A stretch of 64,000 nucleotides of DNA from Burkholderiales bacterium (GTDB lineage: Bacteria; Pseudomonadota; Gammaproteobacteria; Burkholderiales; SG8-39). Made by a program: the position numbers and the translations under genes. The notes under the pieces are model-generated. The model had not been told where the DNA came from, made no database searches, and saw only the letters and a list, made by a program, of their open reading frames with translations. Below are positions 26,039 through 36,128 of the stretch, piece by piece. The stretch spans positions 83,611 to 147,610 of the forward strand of contig JADLAV010000052.1 in assembly GCA_020848075.1 (NCBI GenBank), in the 5' to 3' direction. Positions within the stretch are counted from its first letter, which is position 1. Each line of letters opens with the position of its first letter.

Positions 26039-26908
26039 ATGCCGACCTTCCAGGACATCATCCTCCGGCTCCAGACGTTCTGGAGCGAGCGCGGCTGCGT
26101 GTTGCTGCAGCCCTACGACATGGAGGTCGGGGCCGGAACGTTCCACACCGCCACGTTCCTGCGCGCGATCGGGCCGGAGCCCTGGAACGCGGCCTACGTA
26201 CAGCCGTCGCGCAGGCCGAAGGACGGCCGCTACGGCGACAACCCCAACCGGCTGCAGCACTATTACCAGTACCAGGTGGTGCTGAAGCCCTCGCCGGACG
26301 ACATCCAGGAGCGGTACCTCGACTCGCTCCGCGCGCTCGGCATCGACACCGCGACCCACGACATCCGCTTCGTCGAAGACGACTGGGAGTCGCCGACGCT
26401 CGGCGCATGGGGCCTCGGCTGGGAGGTGTGGCTCGACGGCATGGAGGTGACGCAGTTCACCTACTTCCAGGAGGTCGGCAGCCTGCCGTGCCGCCCCGTG
26501 CTCGGCGAGATCACCTACGGGCTCGAGCGCCTCGCCATGTACCTGCAGGGCGTGGAGAACGTGTTCGATCTCGTGTGGACGCCGGGCGTGACCTACGGCG
26601 ACGTCTTTCACCAGAACGAGGTGGAGCAGTCGAAGTACAACTTCGAGCTCGCGAACGCGCCGTGGCTGCTCGAGCTCTTCGGCGCGCTCGAGTCCGAAGC
26701 GAAGCGGCTGCTCGGGGCCGGCCTGGCGCTGCCCGGATACGAGATGGTCATGAAGTGCTCGCACACCTTCAACCTGCTCGACGCGCGCGGCGCGATCTCC
26801 ACCACCGAGCGCGCCGCCTACATCGGGCGGATGCGTGCGCTCGCGCGCGAGGTCGCGCAGGCGTACTACGCTTCGCGCGAAGCGCTCGGGTTTCCGCTGG
26901 TGAAATGA
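26039..26908 (+). CDS. glyQ: Glycyl-tRNA synthetase alpha subunit
   Basis: The 289-residue class-II aminoacyl-tRNA synthetase subunit carries the glycine-activating site of the alpha2beta2 enzyme. It begins [18 protein letters not shown] and contains [34 protein letters not shown] (motif 2 region) and [19 protein letters not shown] (motif 3 region). The two-subunit form is typical of most bacteria outside the actinobacterial and archaeal-type lineages. Its stop overlaps the glyS ATG by 4 bp (ATGA). Confidence 0.98.
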   Translation: MPTFQDIILRLQTFWSERGCVLLQPYDMEVGAGTFHTATFLRAIGPEPWNAAYVQPSRRPKDGRYGDNPNRLQHYYQYQVVLKPSPDDIQERYLDSLRALGIDTATHDIRFVEDDWESPTLGAWGLGWEVWLDGMEVTQFTYFQEVGSLPCRPVLGEITYGLERLAMYLQGVENVFDLVWTPGVTYGDVFHQNEVEQSKYNFELANAPWLLELFGALESEAKRLLGAGLALPGYEMVMKCSHTFNLLDARGAISTTERAAYIGRMRALAREVAQAYYASREALGFPLVK

Positions 26909-28977
26909 CCGCCGCCCTCCTCGTCGAGCTCCTCACCGAGGAGCTCCCGCCGAAGGCGCTGCGAAGCCTCTCGGGCGCGTTCGCCGAGACGCTCGCCAGA
27001 GCACTGCGAAACGACGGCTTCGCGCCGGCCGACGCGGCGGTCGCCGCTTTCGCCACGCCGCGCCGGCTCGCGGTGCTGATCGAGCGGGTGGCGTCGCGGG
27101 CCCCGGACACGCCCCAGACCATGCTCGGGCCGGCGGTGAGCGCAGGCCTCGATCAAAACGGCGCGCCGACACCGGCGCTGCTCGGCTTCGCGAGGAAGCA
27201 GGGGGTCGCGGTCGGGGAGCTCGTGCGGGTGCAGGGCGCGAAGGGCGAGCAGTTCGCGCACCGGACGGTCGTGGCGGGCGGAATTCTCGACGACGCGCTC
27301 GGCCGCCAGGTCGCCGACGCCCTGCGCAAGCTGCCGGCGCCGAAGATCATGCGCTGGGGCGCGGGCGAGGCGGAGTTCGTGCGTCCGGCGCACGGGCTCG
27401 TCATACTGCACGGCGAGCGTGTCGTTCCCGGCGAGGTGCTCGGGCTCGAGAGCGGTCGCACGACGCGCGGACACCGGTTTCTTGCCGCCGGCGAGATCGC
27501 GATTCGCCGCGCCGAGGACTATGAACGCGATCTGGAGGACAAGGGCCGCGTGATCGCGAGCTTCGAGCGCCGCCGCGCCCGGATCGAGGCGCTCCTGCGC
27601 GAGCACGCCGGCGGCGCGAGCGTCGCTGCGGACGGCGCCCTCGTCGACGAGGTCACCGCGCTCGTCGAATGGCCGGCCGTGTACGATGGCCACTTCGCGA
27701 AGGCCTTCCTGGAGGTGCCCCAGGAATGCCTGATGCTCACCATGCGGCAGAACCAGAAGTACTTCCCGCTGATCGACGGCCAGGGGCGGCTCCTCAACCG
27801 CTTCCTGCTCGTATCGAACATGGAAACGCCGCAACCGCATCACATCATCCGCGGCAACGAGCGCGTCCTGCGCGCGCGGCTCGCGGACGCGAAGTTCTTC
27901 TACGACCAGGACCGCCGGCAACGCCTCGAGGACCGCGTGCCACGGCTCGCGTCAGTGGTCTACCACCACAAGCTCGGGAGCCAGCTCGCGCGCGTCGAGC
28001 GGCTCGAGCGGCTGGCGGGCGCGATTGCGTTGAAGCTCGGCGCGGAAGCCGGGCTCGCCGGCCGCGCGGCGCGGCTCGCGAAAGCGGATCTCCTCACCGG
28101 GATGGTCGGGGAGTTTCCGGAGCTGCAGGGAGTCATGGGCATGCACTACGCGCGCCACGACGGCGAGCCGGAGGCGGTGGCGCGCGCAATCGAGGCGCAT
28201 TACCGCCCGCGCTTCGCCGGCGATGCGCTGCCCGACGACGCGATCGGCGACGCGGTGGCGCTTGCCGACAAGCTCGACACGCTCGCCGGCATCTGGGGCA
28301 TCGGGCTGCAGCCCACCGGCGACAAGGACCCGTTCGCGCTGCGCCGCGCCGCGCTCGGCCTGCTGCGGATCCTGGTCGAGCACGTGCGGCCGCTCGACTG
28401 CGTGGCGCTGCTCGCCCTCGCGCGCGGCGGCTACGGCGCGACGCGGCTCGCCGGCGACACGGTCGAGCGCCTGCACGACTTCATCCTCGACCGCTTGCGC
28501 TCCTACCTGCGCGAGCGCGAGTTCGCGCCCGACGAGATCGAGGCGGTGGTCGGGCAGCGCCCGAACCGCATGGATCTCGTCCTGCCGCGCCTCGAAGCCG
28601 TGCGCGCGTTCCGCCGCCTGCCGGAGGCGGAGAGCCTCGCCGCGGCCAACAAGCGGATCCGGAACATCCTGACGAAGTCGCCGCCGCCGAGCGGGGATCG
28701 GTTCGACGACCGGCTGCTCCGCGAGAGCGCGGAGCGATCGCTGCACGAGGCCTCGGAGAAGGTGGAGGCAATCGCCCGCGGCCATCGCGAGCGCGGCGAG
28801 TACGCCGCGGCGCTGATCGCTCTCGCGGCGCTCAAGGATCCGGTCGATGCCTTCTTCGACAAGGTCCTGGTGAACGCCCCGCAGGCGGAGCTCCGCAACA
28901 ACCGCCTGCTGCTCCTGATGCGCCTCGACGGGGCGATGAACGAGGTGGCGGACATCTCCAAGCTCGCGCCCGCCTAG
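26905..28977 (+). CDS. glyS: Glycyl-tRNA synthetase beta subunit
   Basis: The 690-residue subunit binds and positions tRNA-Gly. It begins [18 protein letters not shown], a family hallmark, and contains [63 protein letters not shown] and [15 protein letters not shown]. The C-terminal DALR-like anticodon domain includes [13 protein letters not shown]. The ATG at 26905 overlaps the glyQ stop. Confidence 0.98.
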   Translation: MTAALLVELLTEELPPKALRSLSGAFAETLARALRNDGFAPADAAVAAFATPRRLAVLIERVASRAPDTPQTMLGPAVSAGLDQNGAPTPALLGFARKQGVAVGELVRVQGAKGEQFAHRTVVAGGILDDALGRQVADALRKLPAPKIMRWGAGEAEFVRPAHGLVILHGERVVPGEVLGLESGRTTRGHRFLAAGEIAIRRAEDYERDLEDKGRVIASFERRRARIEALLREHAGGASVAADGALVDEVTALVEWPAVYDGHFAKAFLEVPQECLMLTMRQNQKYFPLIDGQGRLLNRFLLVSNMETPQPHHIIRGNERVLRARLADAKFFYDQDRRQRLEDRVPRLASVVYHHKLGSQLARVERLERLAGAIALKLGAEAGLAGRAARLAKADLLTGMVGEFPELQGVMGMHYARHDGEPEAVARAIEAHYRPRFAGDALPDDAIGDAVALADKLDTLAGIWGIGLQPTGDKDPFALRRAALGLLRILVEHVRPLDCVALLALARGGYGATRLAGDTVERLHDFILDRLRSYLREREFAPDEIEAVVGQRPNRMDLVLPRLEAVRAFRRLPEAESLAAANKRIRNILTKSPPPSGDRFDDRLLRESAERSLHEASEKVEAIARGHRERGEYAAALIALAALKDPVDAFFDKVLVNAPQAELRNNRLLLLMRLDGAMNEVADISKLAPA

Positions 28978-29030
28978 CGCGCGCAAGCCCGGCGAGCGAA
29001 ACGCGAGAAACGAAGCGCGAGAAGCGAAAC

Positions 29031-29564
29031 GTGAAGCTGATCATTCTCGACCGCGACGGCGTGATCAATCACGACAGCGCGCAGTTCGTGAAGACGCCGG
29101 ACGAGTGGCGCCCGATTCCCGGCGCGCTGGAGGCGATCGCGCGGCTGACGCAGGCGGGCTACCGCGTGGTGATCGCGACCAACCAGTCCGGGATCGGTCG
29201 CGGGCTCTTCGACATGGCCGCGCTGAACGCGATCAACAACAAGATGGTCAAGGCGGTGACCCAGGCGGGCGGGCGGATCGAGGCGATCTTCTACTGCCCC
29301 GATACCGCCGAATCGAGCTCCCGGTTCAGGAAGCCGGCGCCGGGAATGCTGGTCGAGATCGGGGAGCGCTTCAACACTTCGCTCGAGAACGTGCCGGCGG
29401 TCGGGGACAGTCTTCGCGACCTGCAGGCGGCCGACGCGGTTGGCGCCGAGCCGATCCTGGTGCTGAGCGGCAAGGGTGCCGCCACCCGTCAAGCGGGCGG
29501 CCTGCCGCAGCGCACGCGCGTTTTCGACGATCTCGCAGCAGTGGCGCAGGAGCTCGTCCGATGA
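29031..29564 (+). CDS. gmhB: D-glycero-beta-D-manno-heptose-1,7-bisphosphate 7-phosphatase
   Basis: The 177-residue HAD hydrolase acts in the synthesis of ADP-heptose for the lipopolysaccharide core. It shows KLIILDRDGVINHDS (nucleophile Asp), VVIATNQSGIGRGLF, FRKPAPGMLVEIGERF and VGDSLRDLQAADAVG. The usual zinc-binding cysteine loop is incomplete: one FYCPDT cysteine is visible and the rest of the four-cysteine pattern is not, as in the zinc-less subgroup. The start is GTG at 29031, since no ATG is available. It overlaps the acyltransferase gene by 4 bp. Confidence 0.93.
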   Translation: MKLIILDRDGVINHDSAQFVKTPDEWRPIPGALEAIARLTQAGYRVVIATNQSGIGRGLFDMAALNAINNKMVKAVTQAGGRIEAIFYCPDTAESSSRFRKPAPGMLVEIGERFNTSLENVPAVGDSLRDLQAADAVGAEPILVLSGKGAATRQAGGLPQRTRVFDDLAAVAQELVR

Positions 29565-30319
29565 TGGTCGCCGTCCGCTCGGCACTCTATCTCCTCATCC
29601 TGCTCGCCGTGGTGATTCCCTATTCCGGGCTGGTCCTCGCGACCGCTCCCCTGCCCCGCCACGCCCGGTGGCAGGTGATCGCAGGATGGCCGCGCTTCGC
29701 CCTCTGGCTCGCCGAGCGGCTGCTGCGCATCCGCTACGAGGTGCGCGGGCGCGAGCACATCCCCGCCGCGCCGGCGGTGATTCTCTCCAAGCATCAGTCG
29801 GCCTGGGAGACGATCGCCTATACGTCGATCTTCCCGCCGCACGTCTACGTCCTGAAGCGCGAGCTGCTGTGGCTGCCGTTTCTCGGCTGGGGGCTCGCGC
29901 TGATGAGCCCGATCGCCATCAATCGCGCGCACGGCAAGCAGGCGATGCGGCGCATGATCGAGGTCGGCGGCGAGCGGCTGCGGCAGGGCTTCTCCATCAT
30001 GGTGTATCCCGAGGGCACGCGGACCCCGGTGGGCCGGCGCGGGGCGTACAAGCTGGGCGGCGCAGTCGTAGCCGCGCAGAACGGCGCACTGGCCGTGCCG
30101 GTCGCGCACAACGCCGGGCTTCTCTGGCCGCGCAACTCCTTCCTCAAGCATCCCGGCACGGTCACCGTGGTGATCGGCGAGCCGATCGTCACGACCGGGC
30201 TCGCGCCCGAGGAGGTGATGCGCCGGGCCGAGGAGTGGATCGAAAGCGAGGTATCGAAGCTCACGCTGGCGGCGGGCGGCCGCGAAGCACATGCAGCTCG
30301 AACTGCCGTTCCTGGTTGA
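29561..30319 (+). CDS. 1-acyl-sn-glycerol-3-phosphate acyltransferase (PlsC family)
   Basis: The 252-residue membrane acyltransferase starts MMVAVRSALYLLILLAVVIPY (membrane helix) and contains the family motifs LSKHQSAWETI (catalytic histidine, residue 78), MVYPEGTRT and AVPVAHNAG. The usual HX4D is HX4E here (HQSAWE). This acidic substitution keeps the charge and occurs in a subgroup of proteobacterial PlsC-like proteins. The likely role is acylation of lysophosphatidic acid in phospholipid synthesis. It starts within the gmhB stop (ATGA) and overlaps the next gene by 29 bp. Confidence 0.9.
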   Translation: MMVAVRSALYLLILLAVVIPYSGLVLATAPLPRHARWQVIAGWPRFALWLAERLLRIRYEVRGREHIPAAPAVILSKHQSAWETIAYTSIFPPHVYVLKRELLWLPFLGWGLALMSPIAINRAHGKQAMRRMIEVGGERLRQGFSIMVYPEGTRTPVGRRGAYKLGGAVVAAQNGALAVPVAHNAGLLWPRNSFLKHPGTVTVVIGEPIVTTGLAPEEVMRRAEEWIESEVSKLTLAAGGREAHAARTAVPG

Positions 30320-31040
30320 CCCGCCCGCGCGCGCGGACCGACGCACCCGGCACGTCCAGCTCGGCGGACGCGTCGTTCCCTACCGCTTCCGGCGAGCGCG
30401 GCGCCGCACGATCGGCATCGCCGTCGACGAGGAAGGCCTGCAAGCCGCCGCACCCCGCTGGGCCACGATCGCCGAGGTCGAGGCCTTCATCCGCGAGAAG
30501 CAGGCATGGGTGCTGCGCAAGCTCGAGGAGGCGCGCGCGTCGCGACGCCCCACGCTCGTCTGGGGCGAAGGCGTTCGCATTGCGTATCTCGGCGGCGAAG
30601 TCGCGGTCTTCGGCGCCGCGCCCGGCGAGGCCTCACGACTCGCCGGCACGCATCTGCTGCTCGCGACCCCCGGCGCCGCGCACGCCGCATGCTTGCGCGA
30701 GGCGGCGCTCGGCTGGCTGCGCGGCGCGGCGCTCGCGCTCTTTCGCAGCCGCGTCGCGAGCATCGCGCCGGAAATCGGGGTCGAGGCGAGGCGCGTCTCC
30801 CTTTCCAACGCGCGCACGCAGTGGGGCTCATGCTCGGCGGATGGCCGGATGCGCCTCTCCTGGCGACTGATTCACGTTCGCCCCGCGCTGATCGACTACG
30901 TCGTGGTGCACGAGCTCGCGCACCTGCGCCATATGAACCACTCGGAGCGCTTCTGGCGCGTCGTGGAGGCAGCCTGTCCGGATTACCTCACCGCGCGCCG
31001 CGAGCTGCGCGACCTCTCCCACGCACTTCCCGAACTTTGA
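30291..31040 (+). CDS. YgjP-like zinc metallopeptidase (DUF45/M48)
   Basis: The 249-residue protein has an N-terminal beta-rich region ([21 protein letters not shown]), then the DUF45 core with [18 protein letters not shown] and the zinc site [19 protein letters not shown] (HExxH plus a third His). YgjP-type proteins are predicted metallopeptidases; physiological substrates are unknown. The ATG at 30291 lies inside the acyltransferase gene, so the two are tightly coupled. Arginine-rich residues before the core are probably real, because the frame is open from the start. Confidence 0.9.
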   Translation: MQLELPFLVDPPARADRRTRHVQLGGRVVPYRFRRARRRTIGIAVDEEGLQAAAPRWATIAEVEAFIREKQAWVLRKLEEARASRRPTLVWGEGVRIAYLGGEVAVFGAAPGEASRLAGTHLLLATPGAAHAACLREAALGWLRGAALALFRSRVASIAPEIGVEARRVSLSNARTQWGSCSADGRMRLSWRLIHVRPALIDYVVVHELAHLRHMNHSERFWRVVEAACPDYLTARRELRDLSHALPEL

Positions 31041-31051
31041 GCGAGATCGCC

Positions 31052-31435
31052 ATGCGCCTCTTACACACGATGCTGCGAGTCGGAGACCTCGACCGGTCGG
31101 TCAGGTTCTATACCGAGGTGCTCGGCATGCGGCTGCTGCGCAGGACCGACCGCCCCGAGCAGAAGTATTCCCTCGCCTTCGTCGGCTACGACGACGAGGA
31201 CAAGACCGCGGTGCTGGAGCTCACCTACAACTACGGCGTAGGCAGCTACGAGATGGGCACCGCCTACGGCCACATCGCGATCGCGGTGCCCGATGCCTAC
31301 CGGGCCTGCGAGGGGGTGAAGCTGCGCGGCGGCACGGTGACCCGCGAGGCCGGGCCGGTCAAGGGCGGCACGACGGTGATCGCGTTCGTCGAGGACCCAG
31401 ACGGCTACAAGATCGAGCTCATCCAGCGCGACTGA
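31052..31435 (+). CDS. gloA: Lactoylglutathione lyase (glyoxalase I)
   Basis: The 127-residue metalloenzyme converts the methylglyoxal-glutathione hemithioacetal to S-lactoylglutathione. The family signature [31 protein letters not shown] is split here by length limits but is clear: start [15 protein letters not shown], then FYTEVLGM. It continues with [17 protein letters not shown] and [15 protein letters not shown]. His 5, Glu 56, His 74 and Glu 122 are the expected metal ligands. Its 3' end overlaps the convergent rsmA by 17 bp. Confidence 0.97.
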   Translation: MRLLHTMLRVGDLDRSVRFYTEVLGMRLLRRTDRPEQKYSLAFVGYDDEDKTAVLELTYNYGVGSYEMGTAYGHIAIAVPDAYRACEGVKLRGGTVTREAGPVKGGTTVIAFVEDPDGYKIELIQRD

Positions 31436-32228
31436 CCCCGCGGCCGCAACCGGAGCCGTCCGCGCCGCGCACGGCGACCGCGTTCGCGATTCCGACGTAA
31501 TCCGCCACCGCGAGGTTCTCCGGCCGCAGTTGCGGGTCGATGCCCAGCGCTTCGAGCCCGGCCGCATCCGCGATCCCGGCGAGTGCGTTCCGCAGGGTCT
31601 TGCGGCGCTTCGTAAAGGCGGCGGTGACCACGGCGGAGAGCACGGTGGCATCGCGCGCACCGAGCGCGTGCTGCGGGCGCGGGATCATCCTCACCACCGC
31701 CGATTCGACCTTCGGCGCCGGATGGAACGCGCCGGGTCGCACCCGTGCGATCCGTTCCATCGCAAACCGGTATTGCAGCATCACCGACAGGCGCCCGTAC
31801 GCGGCGGTCGAAGGCGCGGCCACCATGCGCTCGACCACCTCAAGTTGCAGCATGAAGTGCGCGTCCCGGATGCGCGCGGCGAATGGGATCAGCCGGAAGA
31901 GGAGTGGCGTCGAGATGTTGTACGGCAGATTGCCGACGAGCCGCAGGGGCGATGGCAGCAACGCGAAATCGAACGCGAGGGCATCGCCGGTGTGCACGGT
32001 GACGCGCTCGGGCGGGAAGCGCGCGGCGAGCGACTGCGCCAGATCCCGATCGATCTCGATCACATGGAGATGCCGGAGCCGCTCGGCGAGCGGTCCGGTC
32101 AGCGCGCCCCGCCCGGGGCCGATCTCGACGACGATGTCGTCCGGCTGCGGCGCGACCGCCGCGATGATCCGATCGATGACGGTGCGGTCGGTCAGAAAGT
32201 GCTGGCCGAAGCGCTTGCGGGGGCGCAT
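31419..32228 (-). CDS. rsmA: 16S rRNA (adenine(1518)-N6/adenine(1519)-N6)-dimethyltransferase
   Basis: The 269-residue enzyme (KsgA) dimethylates two adenines of 16S rRNA helix 45 late in 30S assembly. It starts [20 protein letters not shown] and contains the SAM motif [15 protein letters not shown] and the catalytic [14 protein letters not shown], then [14 protein letters not shown] short glycine- and cysteine-containing tail ([15 protein letters not shown]) extends past the usual end, and its codons overlap the gloA 3' end. It lies 16 bp after surA on the same strand; pdxA, which separates these genes in E. coli, is absent. Confidence 0.96.
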   Translation of the reverse strand: MRPRKRFGQHFLTDRTVIDRIIAAVAPQPDDIVVEIGPGRGALTGPLAERLRHLHVIEIDRDLAQSLAARFPPERVTVHTGDALAFDFALLPSPLRLVGNLPYNISTPLLFRLIPFAARIRDAHFMLQLEVVERMVAAPSTAAYGRLSVMLQYRFAMERIARVRPGAFHPAPKVESAVVRMIPRPQHALGARDATVLSAVVTAAFTKRRKTLRNALAGIADAAGLEALGIDPQLRPENLAVADYVGIANAVAVRGADGSGCGRGVSRAG

Positions 32229-32244
32229 GGCGAGCGGCGCCGGG

Positions 32245-33573
32245 TTAGCGCTCCTCGAGGCGGTTCTCCACGTACGCGCGGTCGCGGAGCTGTCGCACCC
32301 ATTCCTGGTACGCCTCGTCCGCCCGCCGCTCGCCCAGCACGCGGCGGGCCTGCAGCCGCTTGCGCTCGTCCGGCAGATCCGCCATGCGACGCTCGAGGAC
32401 CTGGATCAGATGGTAGCCGAAGGGCGTGCGCACCGGCTCGCTCACCTCCCCGATCTTGAGCGCGTTCATCGCGTGCTCGAATGTGGGTTCGAGGTCGCCC
32501 CCCGTCACCCAGCCGAGATCGCCACCGCGCGCGGCGGACGCATCGTCCGAGTTGAGCCGTGCGAGCTCGCCGAAATCGGCGCCCTGGCGGATCCGCTCGC
32601 GCAGGATGTTGAGCTTGCGCAGCGCGTCGCTCTCGGACACGAGCTCGTTCGTCCGCACCAGGATGTGGCGCACGTGGGACTGCGGGACGGCGGCCGCTGC
32701 CGCGCCGCCGCGCCGATCGTTCATCCGCAGGATGTGGAAGCCCGCAGGGCTCCGCAGGATTTCGCTCACTTCCCCTGGACGCATCGAAGCAAGCGTGTTG
32801 ACGAAGATCTCGGGCAGGCGGTCCGCAGAGCGCCAGCCCATCCCCCCGCCCTGCAGCGCGTCCGGCGCGTCCGAGTAGGTCACGGCGACCTGCCGGAAGT
32901 CCACGCCGCCGCGGATCTGCGCGAGGGCTTCCTCCGCGCGGCGACGGCGCGCCTCGATCTGCTCGGGGCCTGCCTGCTCCGGCACGCGCACGAGAATGTG
33001 CGACAGATCGTACTCCGGCGACGCGTCCGGACCCGCGCGGTTATCCTCCAGGAAGGCGTCGACCTCGCCGTCGGACACTTGGATCTTGCTATCGACCTCG
33101 CGCTCGCGGAGCCGCGAGATCAGCATCTCGGACCGGATGTCGTCGCGGAACCTCGCCCAGTCCATGCCCTCGCGCTCGACCGCCTGCCGGAATGCGGCAG
33201 GTGCGAGGTTGTTCTGCTGCGCGATGCGGGCCAGGGTGCGATCGAGGTCGGCCTCGCTGATCGAGACGCCGGACTCCTTGGCGAATTGCACCTGGACGAG
33301 GTCCGTGATCATGCGCTCGAGCACCTGTCGCTGCAACACGTCCGCGGGCGGCAGCGGCGCCCCCTGCCGGCGGAGCTGCAGCGACACCCGCTCGGTGCGC
33401 TCCTGGAGCTCCTGCATCGTGATCACGTCCTTGTTGACGATCGCCACGATCCGGTCGGCGAGGACGACGCGCCCCGCGGGCTCGGCCGGGCGCGCCAGCT
33501 GCGCGACGGCGGGACCGCAGGTCGCCAGGAAGGCAACGAGAGCAAGCGCATTGGACCAGAATCGGCGCGTCAT
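32245..33573 (-). CDS. surA: Periplasmic chaperone and peptidyl-prolyl isomerase SurA
   Basis: The 442-residue protein escorts outer-membrane proteins to BAM. The signal peptide is MTRRFWSNALALVAFLATCG (cut after AVAQ). A SurA N-domain (VVLADRIVAIVNKDVITMQEL, QRQVLERMITDLVQVQFAKE) follows, then two parvulin domains starting YDLSHILVRVPE and SHVRHILVRTNEL, and a short C-terminal part. The ATG at 33571-33573 begins the signal peptide. It follows lptD by 24 bp, so the major SurA client and its chaperone are co-expressed. Confidence 0.97.
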   Translation of the reverse strand: MTRRFWSNALALVAFLATCGPAVAQLARPAEPAGRVVLADRIVAIVNKDVITMQELQERTERVSLQLRRQGAPLPPADVLQRQVLERMITDLVQVQFAKESGVSISEADLDRTLARIAQQNNLAPAAFRQAVEREGMDWARFRDDIRSEMLISRLREREVDSKIQVSDGEVDAFLEDNRAGPDASPEYDLSHILVRVPEQAGPEQIEARRRRAEEALAQIRGGVDFRQVAVTYSDAPDALQGGGMGWRSADRLPEIFVNTLASMRPGEVSEILRSPAGFHILRMNDRRGGAAAAAVPQSHVRHILVRTNELVSESDALRKLNILRERIRQGADFGELARLNSDDASAARGGDLGWVTGGDLEPTFEHAMNALKIGEVSEPVRTPFGYHLIQVLERRMADLPDERKRLQARRVLGERRADEAYQEWVRQLRDRAYVENRLEER

Positions 33574-33597
33574 TTTCGGCTGGGCGAAGTCTCGCTA

Positions 33598-35958
33598 TCA
33601 GTACTGCCCGAACGGGCCCGTCGTCTCGCCCCGACCCGGAAAGACATCGGTCGAGGTCGTCGTCGAAGGCGCGTTGGTGGGCATATACCCCGGGATGTTG
33701 CGCCGGAGGGCCTCCAGCGGATCGGTGCCGATCCGCGCCAGACCGTTCAGCTCGAGCTGCACGAAGAACTGGTACGTGCGCTTCTCGGACGAGCTGACGA
33801 AGCTCTGGACGACTGCGCGAACGATCCAGCAATCGGCATTATATTCGATCCCCGCGAGGCTTTCGACCAGCTGTCTGCCGAAAAAATCGTAGTTCACGCG
33901 CGCGAGCCCGTACAGGCCGCGCCAGAGCGGCCACTGCGCCGCGACGTCGATCTGGCGGATCTCCGGCTGCGCCGTGGTCTGCCTGGCATAGCGATACGCG
34001 GCGGTCACGACCTTGGCGAATTGCGGCGAGTACCGCGCGCCGATGTTGAAGCGGTCGAACTCCGCGCCGCTCCACGAGTACTGCGCGGCGGCCTCGGCGC
34101 GCCAGTGCGGCGCGATCTGCCCGCTGAGGCCGCCGATGATCGGCGCGGTGTTGGCGGTCCGCGTCGGCGTCGACGAGTTGAGCCCCACGCGCTGATCGGC
34201 GAAGTAGTAGCGCTGGCCGACGAACGCGCGCACCGCCTCCTCGCCGCTCGCCGGTCGCAGGAGTCGCGACACCGCGGCGATCGTGAGCTGGTTCGCGTCG
34301 CTGATGCGGTCGCCGCCCACGTAGTAGTTCTCCGAAAAGAGCTGTGCGTAGCTCAGATCGGCGATCGCGGTGTCGAACAGCGGAATCTGGCTCTGGTCGC
34401 GGTACGGCACGCGCAGGTAGTAGGCGCGCGGCTCGAGCGTCTGGAGAAAATCACGGTTGAACCATTGCACGTCCCGCTCGAAGTACAGGCCCGAATCGAC
34501 CGAGGCGATCGGCAGCACCCGCGACTGGGAGGTCGGGGTGAGCGGATCGGCATTGCGCAGGTTGTAGTAGGTCGCGCTCACGCCGATCTTCGGCCGCACG
34601 AAGCCGTAGGACTTCATCAGGGGCCAGGCGAGGTACGGATAGACGGTCGAGCGCTCTCCTTGCACCAGCGTCGAATGGTCGAACGCGACCACCTCGGCGC
34701 CCGCGCCGACGTCGAATCCGGCACGGGTCGATCGCAGCGCGGTGAGCGTGAGCTGCGGCAGCCGTGCGTAAGGGGTGGTCACCGGATTGAGCGGGTCCTG
34801 CAGGGTCTGGTAGCGCTGCAAGCGAAGGGTGGAAGACCACCATCCGCCGCCGTAGGACACCGATCCCTCCTGCGGCAGGAAGAGCTGCGTCGCCACGGCG
34901 AGGCGCCCCGACAGATCACGGAAGTACTGGTCGTCGGAAACGCGCGAGTAGTTGATGTTGCTCGACCAGCCGCCGGGAAACACGGAAGTGTCCCGGAGCG
35001 ACACGCCCCAGCGCGACTCGTTGGTCGCCTTGTCGTCGGGCAGAATCTCCATGCGCGCCTCGCCCACCGACGTGGGCAGCAGGTACCGGAACTGCGTGAG
35101 CAGCTGCAATCCGCGGCGCCTCATGTAGCGCGGCGCGATCGTGGCATCGTAGTTGGGTGCGATGTTCCAGTAGTACGGCGCGACGACCTCCCACCCGCGC
35201 GAGTTGCTCATGGCGAACGTAGGTGCGAGGAACCCGCTCTTGCGCCGGTTGTTGAGCGGAAAGTCGAGCGCCGGCAGCGCAGGCGTCGTCATGCCTAGGA
35301 ATGTGAGCCGCGCCTGCCGCGCCGTACCGACCTCGCGGTCGAGATCGAGGTCGAGCTCGCCGGCCGAGATGTACCAGTCGTCCTGTCCGGGCTTGCACGT
35401 CGTGAACGTGCCGTCGGTCACGCGGAGGCTGTCGCGCCCGTCGAAGCGCGCCGCCTTCGCCGAGCCGCGCGCGCCGGTCGGCGCAGCCGCGCGACCGGTG
35501 ATGCCATGCTCGCGCGGCACGATCGCGTAGGTGGGCTCGTCGATGACGCCGGCGTTGTCGGTCACGCGCAGGCGCAGCCGCGGGCCCGTCAGCTCGTCCT
35601 CGCCCAAGCGGATGCGGACATGGCCGACCGCCTCGGCCTCGTCGAACTCGCTCACGTAGCGGATGCGATCGGCAAACAGCGTCGTGGCGCCGCGATGCAG
35701 CTCGGCGTTGCCGACCGCCTCCACCTCCACGCCGGCCACACCCTCGATGCGGTCGGCGATCACGAACGCCGGCACGTCCTCGCCCGATTGCGGCGCCGGA
35801 CCGAGCGGCGTCCGGTGCAACTGCAGTCCCTGGCCCTCGGCCGTCGCGCCTCGGCAAAGCCCAAGCGCGAGCACGAGCGCCGCGACGATGCGCGCGAGAA
35901 CGGCCGGCCTCGTCCGGGCGCGACCGCCGTTGCGGATGGGGTTCGAGCGCTGCGCCAC
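33598..35958 (-). CDS. lptD: LPS-assembly protein LptD
   Basis: The 786-residue outer-membrane protein inserts lipopolysaccharide at the cell surface with LptE. After a basic signal peptide (hydrophobic LARIVAALVLALGLC, then RGATAEG) comes an OstA/LptA-like periplasmic domain (VEAVGNAELHRGATTLFADRIRY is its core, here shortened to VGNAELHRGATTLFAD). The C-terminal beta-barrel has strands such as VVAPYYWNIAPNYDATIAPRY (first part VVAPYYWNIAPN). The cysteines of the expected disulfides are few (one in TCKPGQDD, one near DCWIVRA). I start at GTG 35956-35958, which places the signal peptide near the N-terminus; ATG 36045 would add 29 residues without signal character. Confidence 0.9.
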   Translation of the reverse strand: MAQRSNPIRNGGRARTRPAVLARIVAALVLALGLCRGATAEGQGLQLHRTPLGPAPQSGEDVPAFVIADRIEGVAGVEVEAVGNAELHRGATTLFADRIRYVSEFDEAEAVGHVRIRLGEDELTGPRLRLRVTDNAGVIDEPTYAIVPREHGITGRAAAPTGARGSAKAARFDGRDSLRVTDGTFTTCKPGQDDWYISAGELDLDLDREVGTARQARLTFLGMTTPALPALDFPLNNRRKSGFLAPTFAMSNSRGWEVVAPYYWNIAPNYDATIAPRYMRRRGLQLLTQFRYLLPTSVGEARMEILPDDKATNESRWGVSLRDTSVFPGGWSSNINYSRVSDDQYFRDLSGRLAVATQLFLPQEGSVSYGGGWWSSTLRLQRYQTLQDPLNPVTTPYARLPQLTLTALRSTRAGFDVGAGAEVVAFDHSTLVQGERSTVYPYLAWPLMKSYGFVRPKIGVSATYYNLRNADPLTPTSQSRVLPIASVDSGLYFERDVQWFNRDFLQTLEPRAYYLRVPYRDQSQIPLFDTAIADLSYAQLFSENYYVGGDRISDANQLTIAAVSRLLRPASGEEAVRAFVGQRYYFADQRVGLNSSTPTRTANTAPIIGGLSGQIAPHWRAEAAAQYSWSGAEFDRFNIGARYSPQFAKVVTAAYRYARQTTAQPEIRQIDVAAQWPLWRGLYGLARVNYDFFGRQLVESLAGIEYNADCWIVRAVVQSFVSSSEKRTYQFFVQLELNGLARIGTDPLEALRRNIPGYMPTNAPSTTTSTDVFPGRGETTGPFGQY

Positions 35959-36128
35959 TTGGTTTCCGTCGGTAGTGTGGCGTGCCGGCAAGGGGCGAAG
36001 GGAAGGGGAACGGTCACGCCGCTTCCCCGAAGCCGCCTCCTCCATCCCCGCCCGCGCTCGCCCGTTCCGCGATGATCGTTCTTCTGATTGCTAAAATCGC
36101 ACAATTCCCGACACCAGGCAACGATACA

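Noticed and set aside
31540..35298. 1252-codon plus-strand open frame opposite rsmA-surA-lptD
   Set aside because: It is antisense to three recognisable genes and low in complexity (His, Arg, Ala, Asp), so it is a shadow.
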